A DNA stretch of 64,000 bases. It comes from CAYRGS01 sp964423875 (GTDB lineage Bacteria; UBA8248; JACPRG01; G963555815). A model generated the notes under the pieces. That model did no database searches. It saw nothing but the letters and a program-made list of their open reading frames with translations, and was not told the DNA's origin. The stretch's first letter is position 1; each line of letters opens with the position of its first letter. This document shows positions 8,176-17,104 of the stretch, piece by piece. The stretch lies in contig CAYRGS010000007.1 of NCBI GenBank assembly GCA_964423875.1, forward strand, positions 1-64,000, in the 5' to 3' direction. A program made the position numbers and the translations under genes.

Positions 8176-8493
8176 TCAGAGATCCCCAGTTTTCACCGGC
8201 CGTGCGGTGCCGGCAATCGTGAGAACAGGCGCTGTCATACGTTCACCCCGAGCCGTCATTCCCGCGCAGGCGGGAATCCAGGGTTCTGAGCTGCGGGACC
8301 ACCCTCCTGCCCCCGTGGTCATTGAGTTGAGAAGTATGCGAGAGGGCGAAGTGCCTTCGGGGAGGCGGGGGTCGGATTGATTGGGCCCAATCTGAAACAC
8401 TTCTGGATTCCCGCCTGCGCGGGAATGACGACTGATCCTTCGGGGCTTCGTTTCTTCAAGTGCCGAAAACTGGGGAGAACTGAGGTTCCGAAA
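8166..8493. mobile_element. Nested MITE-like element with two layers of inverted repeats
   Basis: The outer arms (8166-8198 and 8461-8493) are imperfect inverted repeats sharing an exact 12-base core TCCCCAGTTTTC (8183-8194) with GAAAACTGGGGA (8465-8476). The inner arms (8254-8281 and 8403-8430) are a perfect 28-bp inverted repeat, and each arm itself holds the palindrome ATTCCCGCGCAGGCGGGAAT. No transposase is encoded. The inner arm matches a widely dispersed bacterial repeat motif that I recognise from many proteobacterial and related genomes. It lies immediately upstream of the V-ATPase promoter. Confidence 0.7.
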
Positions 8494-8496
8494 GCG

Positions 8497-8527
8497 TTGA
8501 CATGAGTGAAAAAAAACCTTATTTAAT
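8497..8527 (+). promoter_or_regulatory. Sigma-70-type promoter of the V/A-ATPase operon
   Basis: TTGACA at 8497-8502, then TATTTA at 8520-8525 (17-base spacing) or TTTAAT at 8522-8527 (19-base spacing). It ends about 67 bases before the first V-ATPase gene and directly abuts the MITE-like element. Confidence 0.5.
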
Positions 8528-8593
8528 AGAGTTGCTTTGACAGGATTGTCCGGCCTTCGATTCCTTTGACCATCTCTTACACTCATACTCTCT

Positions 8594-8926
8594 ATGTCCA
8601 AAGTCGGCGACGTAATTCGGGATATTTCCGGTTGGGAGGAGGAGGCTTGGGCCGCTGTTGAGCGCTCCGAGGCCGAAGCGTTAGCCCTCCTCGAGCGGGC
8701 CCGGAATGACTCCCGCGGCCGGTTGGAGGCCGTTCGTGAGAAATGCGCGGTCGAGCGGGACGCTCTCTTGGAGGCCGCCGAAGCGGAGGGCCGGCGGGAG
8801 GCCGATGAGATCGCCTCTCAGACCCGGAAGGCCCTTGAGCGGATGAAAGAATCTTTCCCTTCCCGGCGGCAGGCGGCGATCGACTCGATCATCGAAGAAA
8901 TAAGGGCGGCCTATGGCGGTTGTTAA
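8594..8926 (+). CDS. V/A-type ATP synthase subunit G/H (peripheral stalk)
   Basis: A 110-residue, highly charged, almost wholly helical protein rich in E, A and R (EAEALALLERARNDSRGRLEAVREK), as expected for the peripheral-stalk partner of subunit E. First gene of a nine-gene V/A-ATPase operon whose order G/H-I-K-E-C-F-A-B-D equals that of Thermus. Identification rests on position, length and coiled-coil character more than on single residues. Its stop overlaps the start of subunit I by 14 bases, a sign of translational coupling. No clear Shine-Dalgarno precedes the ATG at 8594. Confidence 0.8.
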   Translation: MSKVGDVIRDISGWEEEAWAAVERSEAEALALLERARNDSRGRLEAVREKCAVERDALLEAAEAEGRREADEIASQTRKALERMKESFPSRRQAAIDSIIEEIRAAYGGC

Positions 8927-10973
8927 GGCGCAGCGGGCCTTCCTGGCGGTCCACGCCGAAGAAGCCCCGGCGCTCCTGACGGCCTTGCAGGAGAACGGGC
9001 TTTTTGAGCCCATCCCTCCCGAAGCGTGGCCCGTCGAGGACGCGGAGCTCGTCGGCGCAGCCCCATACGGTGATCGTCCCTTCGACCTGGAACGGGAGGC
9101 GGAGGTCCTTCGCCGCACCCTTTCCTTCCTCGACGCCCACGCCCCTGAAGCGGGTGGCCTCCAAAGCCTTTTTTCACCGAAGCCCGCCTTCAGCATTCAG
9201 GGTCTCGCGGACGGCTTCGGGAAGTTTCCGCTGGACGAAGTCTCTGGAAAGGTTCGCGCCGCCGAGGCCGACCTTCAGCGGATCGCGGCGGAAGAAACCG
9301 AGATCGCGCAGCGCCGGGAGGGCGTTGGCGAATGGCGGGACGTGGATGTCCGGATGGATCGGCTCAGTGGGCTTCGGGAGACGGAGGTCCTCCTGGCCGC
9401 CGGGCCCCCGGGGTCGCGGGAATCGCTGATGCGAGCCCTCGGCGACGCCTCCGCTCGGGTGCATACAGAGGAGGTTTCGTCCGGCAAGGAGGGCGAACGG
9501 CTCATCGCGATATCTCTGAGCGAGGATGGGGCCATCCTGGAGGCCGCGCTGCGGGAAGCCGGCCTCACTGTGATCGAGGAGCCGGACCCCCCTCCCCCGC
9601 CTTTGGACTCCCCCGGGAGCAATGGGAAGCCGCTGTCCGATGACGAAAAAATCGGTTGGGGGGCGAGCCCCTCGGAGATCCTGACCCGCCTCGATCAGCG
9701 CCGCTCGGTCCTGGAGAATTCAAAGCACGCGGTCCTGACCGGCGTCCGCGAGCTGGCGGGTTACCGGGCCGGGCTTCAGGCCGCGTCGGATTACGTGGAC
9801 ATCCTGAAGGCCCGCAAGGACGCGGTGGGCTGGCTCGTCAAAACAGGCGACGTCGCCCTGGCCATGGGCTGGGTCCTGGAAGATCGGACGGAGGCGCTTC
9901 GCAAGGGTCTCGCCGAAGTGATCCCGGAAATCCATCTAGCCTTTCTCGACAATCGTCCTGAGGACACCCCTCCGATTCAACTCGAGAGCACGGCGGCCAC
10001 TCGGCCCTTTACGGTCCTCACACATCTCTACGGTCTGCCCAAGCACACCGAAGCCGATCCGACGCCCCTTCTCATGCCGTTCTTTTTCGTTTTTTTCGGA
10101 CTGTGTCTGACGGATTCGGGTTACGGTCTGGTGATTGCCCTGCTCTTCGGGTGGGGCCTCCACAAGATGGTTCTCGGGCCGTCGGCGCGGAATTTTTTCC
10201 GGCTCCTCCTTTTGGGGGGGATCTCGGCGTTTGTCTTCGGCGCGCTTGTCGGGGGCTGGTTCGGCAATACGCTGAAGATCCTCCCGGCGAGCCTGGTTTT
10301 CTTGGATCGGTGGGCGAACGCGGTTCTCGTTCTCGACCCCATCCGGAATCCGGTGCCGTTTCTGATCCTCTCCCTCATCCTCGGAGTCATCCAGATTTAC
10401 GTGGGTATCATCTCCAAGCTCGTCGCCACGTGGAGGAAGGCCGGCTGGGGGGAGGCCCTGGCGAGCGATGGCGCAGAAATTTTTCTGCTGAGCGGATTCC
10501 TGTTCTTGGGCCTGGCCAAAGCGGGGGTGCTGGACAAATCCCTCGGGCCGGCGGCGACGTGGACGGCGGTCGCGGCGGCGGGGACGACGGTTCTGGTGCG
10601 GGGCAGGGGGTATAAGAACATTTTCGCGAAGCTCGGCGGCGGGGTGCTCGGGATTTATGCGCTTGTCAATTATCTGGGCGACATCCTTTCCTATTCCCGC
10701 CTGTTCGCGCTGGGGTTGGCGACGGGCGTGATCGCAGTCGTCGTGAACACCTTTACCGAGATCCTGGGTCAGGTTCCCGTGGTGGGTGTGGTGCTGATCC
10801 CTCTGGTTTTTGTCATCGGCCATTCGTTCAATCTGGTGATCAGCGCATTGGGGGCTTTCATCCACTCGGCGCGTCTCCAGTATGTGGAGTTTTTCTCCAA
10901 GTTCTACGAGGGGGGAGGCCGCGCGTTCGCTCCGTTCCGGGCCGCGCCCCGATACGTCGATTTGGAGACCTGA
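8913..10973 (+). CDS. V/A-type ATP synthase subunit I (a-like stator)
   Basis: Stator subunit whose membrane half forms the ion half-channels facing the K ring. 686 residues: a cytoplasmic, coiled-coil-containing N-terminal half (about 1-380) with a proline-rich linker (PDPPPPPLDSPG), then a membrane half from about 386 with hydrophobic helices beginning MPFFFVFFGLCLTDSGYG. DILSYSRLFALGLATG carries the conserved arginine that releases the ion from the rotor glutamate. LCLTDSGYG and GHSFNLVISALGAFIHSARLQYVEFFSKFYEGGG are further family marks. The start overlaps the preceding gene. It is followed by the rotor subunit K after 88 bases. Confidence 0.95.
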   Translation: MAVVKAQRAFLAVHAEEAPALLTALQENGLFEPIPPEAWPVEDAELVGAAPYGDRPFDLEREAEVLRRTLSFLDAHAPEAGGLQSLFSPKPAFSIQGLADGFGKFPLDEVSGKVRAAEADLQRIAAEETEIAQRREGVGEWRDVDVRMDRLSGLRETEVLLAAGPPGSRESLMRALGDASARVHTEEVSSGKEGERLIAISLSEDGAILEAALREAGLTVIEEPDPPPPPLDSPGSNGKPLSDDEKIGWGASPSEILTRLDQRRSVLENSKHAVLTGVRELAGYRAGLQAASDYVDILKARKDAVGWLVKTGDVALAMGWVLEDRTEALRKGLAEVIPEIHLAFLDNRPEDTPPIQLESTAATRPFTVLTHLYGLPKHTEADPTPLLMPFFFVFFGLCLTDSGYGLVIALLFGWGLHKMVLGPSARNFFRLLLLGGISAFVFGALVGGWFGNTLKILPASLVFLDRWANAVLVLDPIRNPVPFLILSLILGVIQIYVGIISKLVATWRKAGWGEALASDGAEIFLLSGFLFLGLAKAGVLDKSLGPAATWTAVAAAGTTVLVRGRGYKNIFAKLGGGVLGIYALVNYLGDILSYSRLFALGLATGVIAVVVNTFTEILGQVPVVGVVLIPLVFVIGHSFNLVISALGAFIHSARLQYVEFFSKFYEGGGRAFAPFRAAPRYVDLET

Positions 10974-11061
10974 TTCACGCCATGATTTTGAGCCGCTCCC
11001 TTTGCGGGAAATGGGTTTTTTTGACGGGACGGCCGGCACGGAGGACAGGAGAAGAAGCGGA

Positions 11062-11544
11062 ATGATTGACGGCGTGGTTTGGGCGCTCCTGGGCGCCGCG
11101 GTGGCCATCGGTCTGGCAGGCTCGGGTTCGGGTCTCGGCGTCGGAATCGCCGGGACCGCCGGCGCCGGCGTCTTGACCGAAGATCCGGGGAAGTTCGGCC
11201 TGGTCCTCCTTTTTCAGGCCCTCCCGGGGACCCAGGGGATCTACGGCCTTTTGGTGGGTTTCCTGGTCCTGATCAAGATCGGGTTTCTGGCCGGGACGGT
11301 GGCGGCAGTGACGGCTACTCAGGGGCTGGAGATTTTTTCGGCCTGTGTGCCCATCGGCATTGTGGGATTCTTCAGCGGAATCGGCCAGGGCCGGGCGGCC
11401 GCCGGATCGATTTTTCTCATCGCCCGAAGGCCCGAGGAGACCGGCAAGGCCATCGTGCTGCCGGCCATGGTGGAGACCTATGCGGTCTTCGCGCTGCTGG
11501 CCAGCATCCTCATGCTGAATGGAATCGAGATTAAGCTTCCCTGA
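11062..11544 (+). CDS. V/A-type ATP synthase rotor subunit K, predicted Na+-binding
   Basis: Membrane rotor protein of 160 residues made of two fused hairpins (four membrane helices), like Enterococcus hirae NtpK (156 residues). The ion-carrying glutamate is E138 in PAMVETYA, in the second hairpin only. The residues that coordinate Na+ in NtpK (L61, T64, Q65, Q110, E139) have exact counterparts here: L54, T57, Q58 in ALPGTQGIY, Q109 in FSGIGQG, and E138. This predicts a sodium-translocating ring. I chose ATG 11062, preceded by GGACAGGAGAAG; the frame stays open further upstream but that part is not K-like. Confidence 0.95.
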   Translation: MIDGVVWALLGAAVAIGLAGSGSGLGVGIAGTAGAGVLTEDPGKFGLVLLFQALPGTQGIYGLLVGFLVLIKIGFLAGTVAAVTATQGLEIFSACVPIGIVGFFSGIGQGRAAAGSIFLIARRPEETGKAIVLPAMVETYAVFALLASILMLNGIEIKLP

Positions 11545-11598
11545 CGAGAGGGTGGGCGCGGAGGAAAGCGGGTTCGCCGGCGTGTTTGAGGTGTTGCT

Positions 11599-12219
11599 GT
11601 GGGTCTGGATGAGATCAAATCACGGGTTCTGGATGGAGCGAAGGCGAAGGCCGAAGCCCGCCTCGCGGAGGCCGGGCGCGAGGCCGAGGCCATCCGCTCC
11701 AGGGGGGGGCGTGACGCGGAGGAAACGGAGCGCCGCCTGCTTCGCAAGGCGCGCCTCGATTCGGACGCGCGAAAAAACCGGCTCGTGACGGATGCCCGCC
11801 TCGCCGCGCGAAAGGCCGTCCTCGCCGAAAAGCGGAAGGCCCTGGACAATGTGTTCCAAGCTGCGATGGACACCTTCACCGCCTCGGAAAAGGATTTCCG
11901 CGTCGCCCTGCGTCGCGCCCTCCTGAGTGTTGTCGAGACGGGAGAAGAAAGCCTCCTCCTCCCCCCCGCGGACCGGGAGGCGTGGGGAGGACCTTTCGTG
12001 GAGGAGCTGAACCGCGCGCTTGAGACGGCGGGGAGAAAGGGTGCCATCCGCTTGTCGGACGCCGGCCCGGACATCGTGGCCGGGGCGGTGCTCCAGCGCG
12101 GCGGCGTGGAAGTGAACCTCTCCCTGGAAATCATGGCGCGGCAGGCCCGGGAGGGTCTCGAAAAGTCGGTCGCGAAGCTTCTGTTCGATGCGGATGACGC
12201 CCGGGAGGTCTCGGGTTGA
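11599..12219 (+). CDS. V/A-type ATP synthase subunit E (peripheral stalk)
   Basis: 206 residues. The N-terminal half is a long charged helix (LDGAKAKAEARLAEAGREAEAIR) that pairs with subunit G/H; the C-terminal globular half ends with GGVEVNLSLEIMARQAREGLEKSVAKLLF, the segment that grips the A/B head. Start is GTG at 11599, the first codon giving the conserved MGLDEIKSRVL. The stop overlaps the TTG start of subunit C (TTGA), indicating coupled translation. Confidence 0.9.
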   Translation: MGLDEIKSRVLDGAKAKAEARLAEAGREAEAIRSRGGRDAEETERRLLRKARLDSDARKNRLVTDARLAARKAVLAEKRKALDNVFQAAMDTFTASEKDFRVALRRALLSVVETGEESLLLPPADREAWGGPFVEELNRALETAGRKGAIRLSDAGPDIVAGAVLQRGGVEVNLSLEIMARQAREGLEKSVAKLLFDADDAREVSG

Positions 12220-13395
12220 TCCAGGGTCTGTACGCGGCCACGTTCAACGAGGCGGACGAGTTTCTCTACGCGGCCGGGCGAGTCCGGGTGCTCGAGGGCT
12301 CCCTGCTCCGGCGGCGCGATCTCGAGCGGGCGGTCGAGGGCGGGTCGGTGGAACGGGCCCGGGGGGTCCTTCGCGACGCAAGCCCGTGGTGGGGAGACCG
12401 CATCGACGCGGCGGGGATGAACGGCGAAGACCTCCTGGCGGAGCGGCTGGCTGAGTCCATCCGGGAGGTCGCTTTCATGACGTCGGTCTTCCCCGTGGCC
12501 GGGGTCTTCGCCATTCGCTGGGATTTTCTGCGGCTGAAGGATAGGGCGCGGCGGGTTTCTTTCGGCGAGGGCGCTGGACCCGAGCGGCTGGACCGGATCG
12601 TGGAGGAGGGGGGGGGGGGCCGTCGCCTCGAGGGGGGCGCGCTGCGCGGTTGCCGGNNNNNNNNNNGCGGGGGGGTTTGCTACGGCGGAGGGCGGGGGCG
12701 CGGGGGGTGTCTGTCGGGGGGGGCGTTGGCGGGGGGGGGGGGGGCGCGGTCGGGGGGGGGGGGGGGGGGGCTTTCTCCTCGAAGGGGGCGCGCTTCTGGA
12801 TTACCGCGAGGCCCTGACGCGGCTGTCCGATGGCCTCTCGCGGGAGCTTGTTCCCCAGACCGTGGATCGGGTGCTGGACATGGAGATGGTTCGGATCATT
12901 TTTCGGCGGCTTGCCGAGAGCCCGGTCCCCTTCGCCGAACGGTTTTTTGCGCGCCGGGCGGATTTGTCGAACCTCGGCGTCGCCCTGCGCGCGAGGCTTC
13001 GGGGCGCGGATCGGCAAGAAGCCCGAAGATGGCTCGGACCCGGAGGCGGTCTGTCCGAGTCCCTTTTCCTGGAAGCGATTGGCGGGACCGGCGCGGGATC
13101 GATCGCGTCGTGGGCCGCTCCCTTCGCGGGGACGGTTCTCGGGGAGTTGACGGAGGGGCTTCAGCAGACAGAGGACGAGGCGGAGGCCGGCCGCCGCTTG
13201 GAGCGCTTGGCGGACGATCACCTGACCGAGCTCGTTCACGCGGGGCAGTACATCTCCTTCGGGCCGGAGCCGCTTGTGGGCTACCTTCACGGCATCGAGA
13301 TGGAAGTGAAGAACGTGCGGCGCCTCCTGGGCGGCCTGGCGAAAGGCGAGGAGACCGAAGACATCCTGGCGGACCTCCGGAGACCCTATGTCTAA
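12216..13395 (+). CDS. V/A-type ATP synthase subunit C, interrupted by an assembly gap
   Basis: Subunit C is the funnel that joins the central stalk to the K ring. The N-terminal part (TTG at 12216 to about 12620) reads MIQGLYAATFNEADEFLYAAGR and is one frame. The sequence then runs into long G homopolymers and the gap 12657-12666. A second frame resumes at about 12781 with EGGALLDYREALTRLSDG and continues cleanly to the stop at 13395 (GQYISFGPEPLVGYLHGIEMEVKNVR). The left contig end repeats a version of the bases found right of the G run, so the break looks technical and the real gene is probably intact. Its end overlaps subunit F by 8 bases. Confidence 0.8.
12657..12666. other. Assembly gap inside subunit C gene
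   Basis: Ten Ns flanked by G homopolymers (12608-12619 and several runs up to about 18 long between 12715 and 12770). CCTCGAGGGGGGCGCGCT on the left and CCTCGAAGGGGGCGCGCT on the right are near copies, so the ends probably overlap. The poly-G looks like sequencing filler. Confidence 0.9.
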
Positions 13396-13732
13396 GGTGG
13401 TATTCGTGGGCGACCGCGTCTCGACGCTGGCCTTCAGGCCCTTGGGCGTGGAAGTCTTGGAGGCGGAGGACGCCCGGTCGGCGGCGGAGCAGGTGGGTCG
13501 CGCCGTGGAAGACGGCTGTTCCGTCCTGTTGATCACGGAGGAATGCGCCCGGTGGGCGGCGGACCGTCTCTCCGTCCTCCGCGCGGAGGCCCTTCCGGCC
13601 GTCGCCGTCATTCCGGGGGCGACCTCGGCCGGCGGGATGGCCTTCGAGCGCCTCAAGCGAAATGTCGAGAAAGCCTTGGGGTCCAGCCTGATCTTGCGGG
13701 CGGACGCCGCGGGTGTTGAAGACACGGCCTGA
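13388..13732 (+). CDS. V/A-type ATP synthase subunit F
   Basis: Small regulatory central-stalk subunit, 114 residues with the expected alpha/beta fold start SKVVFVGDRVSTLAFRPLGV and the ALPAVAVIPG strand-loop. Overlaps the end of subunit C by 8 bases, and its own end runs into the open frame ahead of subunit A. The position between C and A is canonical for this operon type. Confidence 0.92.
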   Translation: MSKVVFVGDRVSTLAFRPLGVEVLEAEDARSAAEQVGRAVEDGCSVLLITEECARWAADRLSVLRAEALPAVAVIPGATSAGGMAFERLKRNVEKALGSSLILRADAAGVEDTA

Positions 13733-13778
13733 TCGGCCGGGTCCGGCGAATATCGAGGAGACAGTCATCCAGCTGGAG

Positions 13779-15557
13779 ATGCGCGAAGGAGAACAGGCGG
13801 CCGGCGTCATCGTCAAGGTCAACGGTCCGGTTGTGACGGCCGAGGGCCTGCCGGGCGCCCACATGTATGACGTGGTGCGGGTGGGAGAAGGCCACTTGGT
13901 AGGGGAGGTCATCGGCCTGGAAAGGGGACGGGCGGTGATTCAGGTGTATGAAGAGACCGGCGGCGTCGCACCGGGCGAGCCGGTGGCCACGACCGGTTTG
14001 CCGCTCAGTGTCGAGCTGGGTCCGGGCCTGATGGGCGCGATCTACGACGGGATTCAGCGGCCGCTGGATCTGATCCGCGCGCAAGTGGGCGATTTCATTG
14101 TCCGGGGCGTGGAAGAGCCGGCCCTCGACCGGGAAAAGACGTGGGAGTTCATGCCGAGGACGGAGGTGAGCGCGCGGGTCGGCCCCGGCGATGTCCTGGG
14201 TGTGATCCAGGAGACCGAGGCGGTCGAGCACCGGATTCTCGTCCCCCAGGATATCTCGGGCCGGGTCGGGGAGATTCGGTCGGGTGCCCTGCGGATCGAG
14301 GAGACCGTGGCGGTCATCGAGGGCGAGGGCGGCGAGCGCCGCGAGATCGGCATGATGCGGCGATGGCCCGTTCGCGCCGGACGGCCGTACGCCCGGAAAG
14401 TCCCCCCGGCGGTGCCGTTGATCTCGGGCCAGCGGGTGATCGACACGTTCTTCCCGGTCGCCAAGGGCGGCACGGCCTGCATCCCCGGGCCGTTTGGAAG
14501 CGGCAAGACAGTGGTCCAGCATCAGCTCTCCAAGTGGTCGGACGCCGAGATCATCGTTTACGTGGGTTGCGGCGAGCGCGGGAACGAAATGACCGATGTG
14601 CTCAAGGAGTTCCCTCACCTCACCGATCCCCGCACGGGTCTTCCCCTGATGCAGCGGACCGTCCTTATCGCCAACACGTCCAACATGCCCGTGGCGGCCA
14701 GAGAGGCGTCCGTCTATACGGGGATTACCATCGCCGAGTATTACCGCGACATGGGTTACGACGTGGCGCTTATGGCCGACTCGACCTCCCGGTGGGCGGA
14801 GGCGATGCGCGAGATCTCCGGCCGCCTGGAAGAGATGCCGGGCGAAGAGGGCTATCCGGCTTACCTGGGAACACGGGTGGCGTCGTTTTACGAGCGGGCC
14901 GGCCGCGTTCAATGCCTGGGGACCGAAGCGCGCGAGGGGACCATCACTGTGATCGGCGCCGTGTCTCCTCCCGGGGGCGACCTGTCCGAGCCGGTGGTCC
15001 AGAACACCCTGCGGACGGTGTCGGTCTTTTGGAGCCTCGAAGCCAATCTGGCGTACCAGCGGCATTTCCCCGCCATCAGCTGGCTCAGGAGCTATTCCCT
15101 TTATCTGGAGCAGTTGGGCGATTATTTTTCCGAGGAGATCGGCGAGGGGTTTCTGGTGGATCGGGGGCGGGCCATGGAGATCCTTCAGAAGGAAGACGAG
15201 CTTCAGGAAATTGTCCGGCTCATCGGGATTGACGCCTTGTCGCAGGAAGAGTGGCTGCTCCTGCAGACCGCCCGGTCCCTCCGGGAGGATTTTCTCCATC
15301 AGAATGCTTTTGATGACGTGGACACGTACTCCTCATTGGGGAAGCAGGCGTTGATGCTGCGGCTGATCCTGCTGGCGCACGATTCGAGCCTGAAGCGCCT
15401 GGAAGCGGGAGAGCCGATGGAAAGGCTGATGGACGATCCCGTCCGGGAGCGGATCGCGCGGGTCAAGTATGTGCCCGAAGAGGAGTTCGCGGAGGCGTAT
15501 AAAGCGATTGCGGAGGAGATCCTCCGCGGAACCGATCAGCCCGCGGCCGGGGGCTGA
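13779..15557 (+). CDS. V/A-type ATP synthase catalytic subunit A
   Basis: Catalytic head subunit, 592 residues from ATG 13779. Beta-barrel N terminus (GVIVKVNGPVVTAEGL), then the bulge region typical of A subunits, then the nucleotide site with P-loop GPFGSGKT at residues 237-244, GCGERGNEMTDVL carrying the catalytic glutamate, and SNMPVAAREASVYTGITIAEYYRDMG. The frame is open back to 13713, but residues before 13779 overlap subunit F and are not conserved; GTG/CTG alternatives exist, so the exact start is uncertain. Reaction: ATP hydrolysis or synthesis coupled to ion flow through I/K. Confidence 0.96.
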   Translation: MREGEQAAGVIVKVNGPVVTAEGLPGAHMYDVVRVGEGHLVGEVIGLERGRAVIQVYEETGGVAPGEPVATTGLPLSVELGPGLMGAIYDGIQRPLDLIRAQVGDFIVRGVEEPALDREKTWEFMPRTEVSARVGPGDVLGVIQETEAVEHRILVPQDISGRVGEIRSGALRIEETVAVIEGEGGERREIGMMRRWPVRAGRPYARKVPPAVPLISGQRVIDTFFPVAKGGTACIPGPFGSGKTVVQHQLSKWSDAEIIVYVGCGERGNEMTDVLKEFPHLTDPRTGLPLMQRTVLIANTSNMPVAAREASVYTGITIAEYYRDMGYDVALMADSTSRWAEAMREISGRLEEMPGEEGYPAYLGTRVASFYERAGRVQCLGTEAREGTITVIGAVSPPGGDLSEPVVQNTLRTVSVFWSLEANLAYQRHFPAISWLRSYSLYLEQLGDYFSEEIGEGFLVDRGRAMEILQKEDELQEIVRLIGIDALSQEEWLLLQTARSLREDFLHQNAFDDVDTYSSLGKQALMLRLILLAHDSSLKRLEAGEPMERLMDDPVRERIARVKYVPEEEFAEAYKAIAEEILRGTDQPAAGG

Positions 15558-15589
15558 GAGACGCCCTTCCGGCGCGAGGAAAAGATTCG

Positions 15590-16987
15590 ATGCTGAAAGA
15601 GTATCTAAACATTTCGGAGTTGACCGGACCCCTCATGATGGTCGAGGAGGTCCAGGACGCCCAGTATCAGGAGCTTGTCGAGATCGCCCTGCCGGGGGGG
15701 GAGACCCGCCGGGGGCAGGTCCTCATGTCCGCCCGAGGACAGGCGCTGGTGCAGGTCTTCGAGGGGACGACGGGGATCGGTCTCAACGAGTCCCGCGTCC
15801 GGTTCCTGGGCAACACCATCCAGATGCCCCTGTCCCCCGACATCCTCGGGCGGGTGTTTCAGGGGGCCGGCTCGCCCATCGACGACGGCCCCCCGGTCCT
15901 GGCCGAGGTGCGGCGCGACATCAACGGAAACCCCATCAACCCCTACGCCCGGGACTATCCCGCCGAGTTCATCCAGACGGGGATCTCGACCATCGACGGT
16001 CTAAACACCCTCGTCCGCGGTCAGAAGCTCCCGATCTTCTCGGGCGCGGGTCTTCCCCACGCCCGGCTGGCCGCGCAGATCGCCCGGCAGGCAAAGGTCC
16101 TCGGGGAGGGGGAGAGCTTCGCCATCGTCTTCTGCGCCATGGGGATCACCTTCGAGGAAGCGGACTACTTCATTTCCGATTTCAACCGGACCGGGGCGAT
16201 CGCCCGGTCGGTGTTGTTCATCAATCTGGCGAACGACCCGGCGGTGGAGCGAATCATCACCCCGCGGCTGGCGCTCACGGCGGCCGAGTACCTGGCCTTC
16301 GACCTCGGGATGCACGTCCTCGTCATCCTGACCGATATGACCAACTACTGCGAGGCCCTGCGCGAGGTGTCCGCCTCCCGAAAAGAGATCCCCGGCCGCC
16401 GGGGTTACCCCGGTTATCTGTACACCGACCTGGCCTCCCTCTACGAGCGCGCCGGGCGCATCGGGGGAAAGGGCGGCTCGATTACACAGATCCCCATCCT
16501 CTCCATGCCCGAGGACGATAAGACCCATCCCATCCCCGACCTGACCGGGTACATTACGGAAGGGCAGATCATCCTCAGCCGGGAGCTTCACCGGCAGGGT
16601 GTCTATCCGCCCGTCAACGTGCTGCCGTCCCTGTCCCGGCTGAAGGACAAGGGGATCGGGCCTGGCAAGACCCGCGAGGACCACGCCGACACCATGAACC
16701 AGCTCTACGCCGCCTATGCCCGCGGGAAAGATGCCGAAGAGCTGGCCGTCATCCTGGGCGAGTCGGCGCTGAGCGAGGCCGACAAGAGGTTCATCCAGTT
16801 TTCGACCGCCTTTGAAGACCGCTACGTGCGGCAGGGAGAGGATGAAGACCGCCCCATCGAGGACACCCTCGACATGGGCTGGGAGCTGCTCTCCGTCCTG
16901 CCGCGGAACGAGCTCAAGCGGATCCGGGAGAGCTTCCTGGACAAATACCTGAGACCAAGCAAGGACGGGCCCGCAGAGGGTGATTGA
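15590..16987 (+). CDS. V/A-type ATP synthase subunit B
   Basis: Non-catalytic head subunit, 465 residues, normal length. Contains GISTIDGLNTLVRGQKLPIFSGAGLPH, where a canonical P-loop is absent as expected for B, and IPGRRGYPGYLYTDLASLYERAG, a strong family signature. ATG at 15590 has GCGAGGAAAAG upstream. 32 bases after subunit A. Confidence 0.96.
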   Translation: MLKEYLNISELTGPLMMVEEVQDAQYQELVEIALPGGETRRGQVLMSARGQALVQVFEGTTGIGLNESRVRFLGNTIQMPLSPDILGRVFQGAGSPIDDGPPVLAEVRRDINGNPINPYARDYPAEFIQTGISTIDGLNTLVRGQKLPIFSGAGLPHARLAAQIARQAKVLGEGESFAIVFCAMGITFEEADYFISDFNRTGAIARSVLFINLANDPAVERIITPRLALTAAEYLAFDLGMHVLVILTDMTNYCEALREVSASRKEIPGRRGYPGYLYTDLASLYERAGRIGGKGGSITQIPILSMPEDDKTHPIPDLTGYITEGQIILSRELHRQGVYPPVNVLPSLSRLKDKGIGPGKTREDHADTMNQLYAAYARGKDAEELAVILGESALSEADKRFIQFSTAFEDRYVRQGEDEDRPIEDTLDMGWELLSVLPRNELKRIRESFLDKYLRPSKDGPAEGD

Positions 16988-17073
16988 TCGCCGCCGGGGG
17001 CGGCGGTGATTCCGGGCGACGACGAGGGCGGCCCTGAGACGTCGCGGCCAGGATTTTTCCGAATTCTGCCCAC

Positions 17074-17087
17074 GTGAAATGTTTCAC
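17074..17087. promoter_or_regulatory. GTGAAA-TG-TTTCAC inverted repeat
   Basis: The two half-sites of parS occur here in reversed order (GTGAAA then TTTCAC). It is not a parS match and may be bound by another factor or be chance. Confidence 0.2.
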
Positions 17088-17104
17088 AAATTCAGTGGAG
17101 GGGG

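Larger units (their letters stand above)
7566..8593. other. Gene-poor, AT-richer intergenic region upstream of the V-ATPase operon
   Basis: About 1 kb with no coding sequence I can support; the small frames at 7801-8029 on either strand have no recognisable features and cross a terminator hairpin. It holds a minus-strand terminator (7885-7915), an imperfect palindrome at 8031-8052, a CRP-like site (8101-8116), a perfect 20-bp palindrome (8156-8175), a nested MITE-like element (8166-8493) and a promoter (8497-8527). Base composition at 7660-8160 is clearly lower in G+C than the flanks. Confidence 0.7.

Noticed and set aside
13653..15299. 548-codon minus-strand frame
   Set aside because: Antisense to the V-ATPase A subunit, whose catalytic motifs are unmistakable.
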